A stretch of 64,000 bases of DNA from NCBI GenBank assembly GCA_949316235.1, contig OX438750.1, forward strand, positions 16,618,865 to 16,682,864, in the 5' to 3' direction. This DNA is from Oegoconia quadripuncta. Its lineage: Eukaryota; Arthropoda; Insecta; Lepidoptera; Autostichidae. Shown here one piece after another: positions 24,401-33,400 of the stretch (positions are counted from its first letter, which is position 1; every line of letters starts with the position of its first letter). The notes under the pieces are model-generated. The model was given only the letters and a program-made list of their open reading frames with translations, made no database searches and had not been told where the DNA came from. Made by a program: the position numbers and the translations under genes.

Positions 24401-27400
24401 TCGTGGGGCACCCATTTGTCAAGCTTTTTTACCTTGCCAATTTGACGCAAATGGACCAATATTGTTTTGACGCTAACGTTGAAAGCTGCTGCTAATTCAG
24501 CCGTAGATTGTGTATCATCAGCTTCAACAATCGCCTTTAATTCGTCATTGTCGACCAAAGTCTTCGGACGACCGCGAGGTTCATTTTTCAGATCGAAATT
24601 CCCAGAACGGAAGCGAGCAAACCAATAACAGGTGGTGCGTTCGTTTGCAGTGTTAGCTCCGTAAGCGTCGTTGATGTTGCGTGCCGCTTGTGTCGCGTTG
24701 CTGCCCACGACTACTTTTGGAAATAGAATTCCATGTTCTTAAAATAAAATTAATTTGAAATTAGAATTCTTAGTCAAACAAAAACTATTTTGATTTGAAA
24801 TGGCCAGTACTGCAGAACGGCAATTTCATAGGTAAAGGTAATTTTATTATTTTGTAATGTCTGACCAGACACTAAAAAGAATTAAATAAAAAAGATTTAA
24901 AAAAAACGACTTCAAAAAACCCGGGAAAAATAATTTAATTAAACTACTGCAATAATAATAACTGAAAAGTATAAAATAATAAACCAGAGCAGAATGTTCT
25001 TTATAGATAGATATACACTATTATATATAATGAGAATACAATACAATTTATATGCTATACAATAATAGTTAGGTATAATAATGAAATTAAAAATATATAC
25101 AATAGGTACTTTTTGAAGTCGCTGCCTGCGTAGCCTATAAAATACACAATCTATTTTTTCTTGTGTGCAATAAATAATAAATAAATAAATATATAAATCT
25201 AATGAAAGTAAACAGTAATAACTTAATTAATTGAATAATTAAATTGTATGAAAATACCTTTGTTAACCAACTTCAAAAAAGGAGGAGGTTCTTTATTCGG
25301 GGCGTATTTTTACTGTTTTGTTGATTGTGTATTTTATAGGCTAGGCAGGCACCGACTTCAAAAAGTACCTATTGTATATATTTTTAATTTCATTATTATA
25401 CCTAACTATTATTGTATAGCATATAAATTGTATTGTATTCTCATTATATATAATAGTGTATATCTATCTATAAAGAACATTCTGCTCTGGTTTATTATTT
25501 TATACTTTTCAGTTATTATTATTGCAGTAGTTTAATTAAATTATTTTTCCCGGGTTTTTTGAAGTCGTTTTTTTTAATGTCTCAAATTACTTTAACTCTC
25601 ACTCTTTTACGACTTTGCAATGGCCTCTCCAATACCCTGTATATGTCTAAAAAGTTAGTAGAGTTGTGGTTGTGTATGTGTATTCAATGTGATCGTGTGT
25701 GGGTTCGAAGTAGTCGTGTCGAGACTCGAGAGCGATCGCTTATATCAATACTCTTCCGGCCGCAATATGTATCCGCGTTGGTATCCGCTTATATCTGCTT
25801 CCGTCGCCCAGTCGCAGCCCACAACATCGTGTTTGCAAAAGGGTTCAATTCCTTGTGGGGTATATACCCCGCTATTAGGTACCTTATCTTAGGTAGGGTA
25901 GGGTATTTTGAAATGTCCGCATGATTAGCCTGCCACCAAATAAGAAGGGGTTCTGAATAACCACCTTTTACTTTCGGACTCATCATAACTTAACATCAGT
26001 TGCGTTTGGAGTCAAATGCTTACACATTATAATAACTGAGGTACTATGAGTTATTATAGGCAGTATATTGTAGTAGACCGCATTATTACGTACAATAGAT
26101 GGTATTTATTACCTACCATGTTATTCTTAGAACTAAATTTTAACCTAATTTCGGAATGGATGGTCGGTGGTGTGAGGAGGGTTACGTTTAGGGCTCGTTC
26201 AAATGGAGAATGTTTTATATGTTTTAAGCACGCAGGTGTGACGCAGGTTTTAAGCGTGCATGCAAGTCAGACGAGAGATGCTATTTGCGACTCATAGCGA
26301 TAGGCATCAAGAACACTAAGAGTAGAGAAATAGTCCAATAAGAATACACTTTTAATTTCCTTTTTTTGCACAAGAATAGAGTACCTGTCTGTGATAGAAT
26401 AATTTTTTTTCTAACAAATCGGTAACTTGCTTTAGATATACATATATAGTATAGGAGTTTAGATATAGTATTTATTATTAAAACATAGACTGACCACAGA
26501 GCGGGCGGCTTCCTGGCTCAGAGAATAAGTCTCGCTATTCAGCGCGGGAACGCCGCTTGCCTGTTGGGCACAATGCCGCCTCGAGGAGATGCGCTAGATG
26601 GAATTTTTTACCTGTGATTAAATTGTTATTTTTATGTAAATTGATTTTATAAATAATAAAATGTTTATAGACTATTAGATTAATTACTCCAACCAAACCT
26701 AGTACTAAACATGTACCTACTCTGCTGACATTCAACCCTGGCCAGGTAGGAGGCGGTAACATTTTTTGTCCAACGCGCGTTTACCAATAACACACGCATG
26801 TAAGTATAAACTGGCCGTGTAATAATAAGGATAAATAAACTTTAAAAAATACAGAAACTCACTGTTCGTATTTATAGTACAACCGTTTATTGATTCTTTC
26901 TATTTCTATTTTAATAAGAAACTAGCTGTGCCCGCGACTTGTGGAATTTTACCTTAACAAAGCTTCTGTGTATACAACATTTGATATGGAATGATTGGAG
27001 GTTTGTGAGGTGAGGGATTGTGAGGCTACCAAAAGATTATGGAAACTATACTGTCGTTAAAGTAAAGTCGTTCTATCGCTTTTACCGCTAGATTTCGGTA
27101 ACGTAAACTCATGGTAGACACATTGGTACTAATATCCTCGTCCGCAACACTCAGCGTCTGGCCTTGCGCTTTGTTCATGGTTATGGCATAAAACAACTGG
27201 ACACGTTTAAAACGAGATGAGAAATTGTTAGGAGTAAGCCGAAATTGTTGTATAAAATTCGCTCTCTAACGCCACTTTTCGTCTAAATCCGCTTGAAGTA
27301 ATTTTAAGTCTTGTTCCGTTACACATTTCATCATCATCATCATATCAACAAACAGGACGACCCTGTCCCATAGATTTCCAGAGTGCCCGGTTGTGGTTGG

Positions 27401-30400
27401 ACCTCCCATCCCACGCTGTGCTTGCCGGTGCGTGGTCTCCACTCCAAAACCTTAATGCTCCATCGGCCATCGTTTTTTACCTTGAGCTTTCTTATGAGGC
27501 ACATAATGACAGATTACGTTTCAGTGGATTTAAATTTTAGCCGTGCCAGTCTAAATGTTTCTTCAAATTTCCTATGAATATTCGTTCAGTAGTTTGTTAG
27601 TTAAATAAATAGGTTAACTTTATTCGCATTAGCGTGTTCAAACAGTACAGACAGAGATTAAAAATTGTCTTTCTATATTCTTTTATTCTTCCTACTTTAC
27701 CCCCAATCACTTTTTGGTAAATATATTCAAATAAGGGTTTCCGGGTCAGTAGGTACGCTTCCACCTTCGGCCTCATCTTCATGGTGTGATTAAGGTCAAG
27801 TTCTAACCCATTGTGCATAAAAAATATATAAGTAGCTATCCGACTGCGTGGAATTACTTTATCGACCTACTCTTGGAAATCGGTTAAAAATCGGTTCGCC
27901 AGGTCCCAGGCTACCTCTCTGCCAAATTGCAATACGATCGGTTCGCAGCAGTTTAGGCGTTAAAGCCGGATTGAAAGACTCGCATTTATTTTATTAGTGT
28001 GGAGATGAATGTACAGATACACCAATTCTGTAGTTTATTATATGAATAGATTTAATTTTAAAAGGCTTTTATGTCCACTTCATGTGAATACAGCCTAGGC
28101 TATGTCGCTGTATATATGTTATCATCTGAACTGGAACAGAAATAGCTTGAAACAATAGGCAACGTCCTGCCGGCTCATCTGAACCTAGCCTAAAGCCTCT
28201 CTGACCCACTAGTGACTATAGTGCTACGGAAACAGACGTTGGGGTTAGATTCCCCGCTCGGCTGGTGATATATGGCTCTGTTTCGTTAGTAGGCTTGAAA
28301 TACCTGCCTGCATAGTCTAGTTTGCTGCGACTATCTTTTATACGATCAAGAAGCATGTTACGGGTATGTATTTTATAAATGTGAAAGTTTGTGATGATCC
28401 AAATGTTTGTTACGCACTCAATAACGCTCAAACGAATTTATGTGAAATTTGGTAAAAACATAGACTATAAATATATTTGTTTTAATCAAAAAATTGCATA
28501 TTTTCAGAAATGCATTTCAAATTTGTGATTTTTAGATTTAGGTTAGTTTAGCGACTGCACGCCAGTTGAGACTTCAACTTTTTAATATTTCAACATTATA
28601 AGAATTCAACATTTTGCGAAACTAAAAATATTCAACATTTTGGGAAAGTAAACATTTTAGGAATTCAACTTTCTGTTCCTGGATGGAATCGACACCACTG
28701 GCTACTTTATATTATCGAAAATATTGATATTTGCCCTCGGTGAAATTTTTCATAAATGTAAAGTTATTGACTTTTTGAAAATAGTTACAGGGATTCAAAG
28801 TATATTCTCCGACGCAATGAAATTCACAGTGGTAATTTTAATCATATATTCTATGTTTTATTACTAAATATCTATATTATAATTAAAGCAAGCTACCGAT
28901 TTGTTAGAATATTTTTTATTCCATCACTGAGAGGTTCTCTATCCATTTGCAAATAATCACAGCCTTTAAGATTATAGCAAGTTAAAAATTTATCCTTACT
29001 GGACTAAATCGCCAGTCGCATATCAATCTCCAACCAGTGCGTTGGTCTGAAAAAATAAATAAACTACCTATACCAATAACTTCTATTTCACTTACCTAAT
29101 AATGCCCTATTTTTTTCCTTACGATAAAAAAAAAAACTCATCAGGTACATTATCATCTGTTATGTTACCAATTTTAAACATTATTCTTCAACGTGTAGGT
29201 CTCCTTAAATCCAGTTAAACTCATGTGAAAAGAAATCAAAGGGGAAACAATGTATATCGGCTTTGTTTATGTGACGAGGTGTTCAACTTCCACCTCTTTC
29301 TTTTCGATAATCTTTGGCTTTTTTTGAATTGGATTCAAAATAGTTTTCTGAAACAGGTGACAGTCGTTTTTCGGTACTGCTACGACGAGAATCTTTTTCC
29401 AGATGTTTATATCACCATATTTATAATAATTCTCAAATAATATTGGTTTTGTACGTGTAATAGTTTTAATCTAAAAGTGTGAATGCTAATAAAACACCGA
29501 ACTTCAGCCTGTTTTTTTCACTGACATCCCCTGCACAAGACTGCTGTCCAGTGCAAGTCTGCTGGACCAATAGACGCGGATCTCACGGCCCTGTCTCACC
29601 TCTTACGGCGCCCAACTCCATTCCTACTACATCAGTCGACATCCCAGGGTGAAACCCAACCACCCGTCGCAGTTTAAGCACGGAAGAAGCTCTTGACATT
29701 GATCTAGATTTCAACATTATCAAATCTTTTGTAGGTCGATGTGACAGCTGAATGAGAACTTGACCTGTGATGGTATCTGGATCTACAACTTTAAATGTTT
29801 TTTATTCTCATTGTAATTAGAATTACTATGATACCGATTTGTTAACATTGCATCTCTTAGCTAGTTTATACTTATTAGTTCTTTTATTGAAAAAGAAGTT
29901 ATTGTTATTTGAATTGCAAAGAAGAAAAAAAAAGATTACCAGCAATGTTAATATCTCGAAAACCATAACGGTTTTCTTTAACCTGGCCCTGCATTTATTT
30001 AAATGACCATGTTCTTATCCATTTCTGAATATAAATTAACTCATAATTATAGGATCCTCCGAATATAAACTTGGTAAAAGGGTGATTATATAGATTTAGC
30101 GCGGTTCACCTTGGCTCGCTTTACGACCGGCCGGCGTTAGAGAAACACCAATAATCGAGTGTATACTACTATGTACTTACAGGCGTCTAAGTTACCTTAT
30201 TTGTATAAGACTAATTGACGACCGGTAGCCTGCCATTTTGTATATACTCGTATATATTTAATGTTCTAAATCTGGCACAAAATGGAACACTTATTGGAAT
30301 CACCCCGGGGTTTGTCTGTCCCAGCTATTTTTCAGAAATTTCGTAATTCGATCTTAAGTGTTACGATCAACTATTGGAGTCGAAATTTTAGGTCCTTAGC

Positions 30401-33400
30401 CTAGGGATCCGGGCGTTCTTATTTTTTTTTATATTTCGAAGCGCTTATTCTATGTTTCCCCGGACTTAGCGAGATTTTAGGTAGGTATCCTAGCTAGCTT
30501 AATATTTTACTGTTTTAAATTATATGTAATTATTTGTTACTGTTTAATAAATTTTCCCCATAATGTTAAATTATAATATATACGTACATAGTATAAATTG
30601 CATAGAAATTACATTTGAAGTGTTATAATAACATAATAAAACATTTCTATGTCAGGTTCAAAATGGTGGAAACATAGGGCTAAATTATTGTGAAGAGCCC
30701 TAAAAATAGTTTTTTATATTGAAATTTGAATTAAATCCCGTGGGATGTTAAACTGATACCACGCGGGCGGAAGGCAATTGTATATAAATAGAATTTGCTA
30801 TTGTATGCAGACCTTGATTTCGTTTGTATGGTCTATTCCCGATCCATTTTGTATATACAAGAAACTGTTTACACTAATCAGGTCAATGAGAACAATTTTA
30901 TTGCAAAATTGGTTATCTACTAACCAATACTAAATGTAGTTATCAGTAAAAAGAGGAAGGCAAATAGACTGTATTTTGTTGCTATGTCCGACATTCTCTA
31001 AACCGCTTTTGATGAGTTTTTGTTTAAAAGAATAAGAATACCTATCACCAGGGTGTTCCTATACTTTAGTGAATTTCCGGAGGTTTGAGAGAGGCACCTC
31101 TGAATCACAAAATAAGTACCTAACTAACCTCCTAAAAAGAAGATTGCATTCATGATAAAAAATAATTGTTTGTCGTAATATGTAAAGTATTCAAAATAGC
31201 AATACCTATAGTATATTTATGGAATTAAAATATAAATTATCACAGCTAAGTATACTCTACTACTTTCCGAGTAATACTTTATATCATAAAATGTTATTCT
31301 GACTACGGAACTCTGTTACGTGTTGCCTCGCGCCCTAACCTAACCCTGTTACGCATTCAGCCGGTTTGGATAAGTTGATGTAGGCTGCGGCCAAAGGATG
31401 AGACGTTCTCATAATTCTGTGACGTTGCCAAAGTTCACTGGCGGTGTAGCATAATCAGGATCACTGCGATCGGACCACGGGCAGTAAACGCATATTATGA
31501 ACAATATCAGTCAAGCTCACAACAGTAATTTGCTATGTGTATGTATATTGTCGTTGTAGTCGACGGTACTAAAGAATTTACAATCGTAATGTGTGTGCGT
31601 ACGTAGTGTTAATTTATGGTGTGGTTTAATGTTATCTAGAGCATGTTATGTTGTAGACTAGACACACATGTAGGTAGATCACATGTACCTACCGTCTACA
31701 GGGTGGACATGATACGTGATTTCTGAAGATACTTGCTTCAAAACTACAAATATAATCGAAAACCAAACAGTGGCTACTACCACGCTTCCTAGCAAAGATT
31801 GTTGAGTTCTAGAAAGGCTAAATGTATTACAATATTTTTTAAGCGTTCTAGCTAAGTTTTTCATATTGTCGGAAAGTTATTTTTTTTTGCTACACATTTT
31901 CGAAATATTGTAAATATTTTGTTTTGATTACGTTTAAGTTTCATATGACACTATTGTGCAGAATTTAAACTGCTTTAGGTACCTACACTGAAAACTGTAA
32001 AAATTTCGCCTTCCAATGATTCGGCTATAATGATTTAACCATTTGTGTATAAAAAAAACAATCTTTTTGCACAATAAAGCGTTTACAAGCAAACAAATAA
32101 TCGTTCTGATAACATAAAAATATAACCATAACGTATCGCCTGATTTTTCTACCCAAAATTTTTTTGGAACAGTTGGAAAGCAATCCTAATCCATTAGGAT
32201 TGCTATCCCAACTGTTCCAAAACTTTTTGGTTTTTATCTATCTTTGTAGTTTCGGAGAAATCATCGGAAATCACTTATCGTGTCCACCCTGTACATTTTT
32301 ATTTTGTTGCATGATGTGTTGGGTAAACATTACACAATTTTTAGACGATTTGCAGAGAATGTAAAATAAATATCCTACATACAACATATGATGTAGGTAC
32401 AGTCGGCCACACGGTGCTGTACTTTACACTACAACAAGGTTCCCATGGATATACGGAATCTTCCGGTTAATAAATTTAAACTTAATAAATTTATAAAACA
32501 AAAATTATGTAAAAAGGGATATTCAACATTTCAGACTATATTAATGAAAGTAATCCACGGGATTAAACGGCTCCTCTACACGATATATAAAATTGTTGTA
32601 ACCTTTCTTGATTGTAAATGATTGATTGAAAAGAGACAAACCCTATGAGTTTCTCGCTAGCTCTTCTCAGTAGTGGTCGCGTTCCGAGCTAGTGGTAGTT
32701 TAAAAAACAAATGACGTTCATAAGTGCATATTGTATTGCCTACATGAATAAATGATTTTCATTTCATTTTCATTTCATTTATTATCATAACGATTTTATC
32801 TTAGTTTCATTTCAAAAGCATAAAAATTTTCGAATGAATAGCGTTTTCAGTGTATAGAAATGTGGACTGCGTTCCATTCACACGTGGTGTGTTCTAATTG
32901 CGATGGAGGGTCCAGTCTTGGGTGGCGCATACCTTAGAGACTATTTGAGAAAGCAATTTTGCACTTTTCGATCAGTTATTATATTTTGGTTCAGCTGGGA
33001 ACAGAATCCACACCCGTATACCTACACGTCATAGAAAAAGCTCTAACTACACGTGACCACTCGACGGCCGTGGCCCTTCCAGTATCTATAAGCAGCCCGT
33101 TTATAACTTTTTAAGTAGTGTCTAACTTCAATGGAAATGGATTTCAGCGCCAACTATCAATTTTAACCAATAGTATCTAGGGCCTCAAATATCAAATTTG
33201 ATGAATAATAAAAGATATGGCAATGAATGCATTGACAATAAGGCCTCAAATCTCGTTCCCCAACTTGCACCGGTAGTGGTTACGATCGCCGTGCCGCCGA
33301 CTGTACATCCGTATATCTCAGAATATGTTTTGACTGGTGGGTTAGAGCATTAAACTGAACATCGTTACGTGTTCAGGGTTCGTTCCCTAATAAAACTTGT

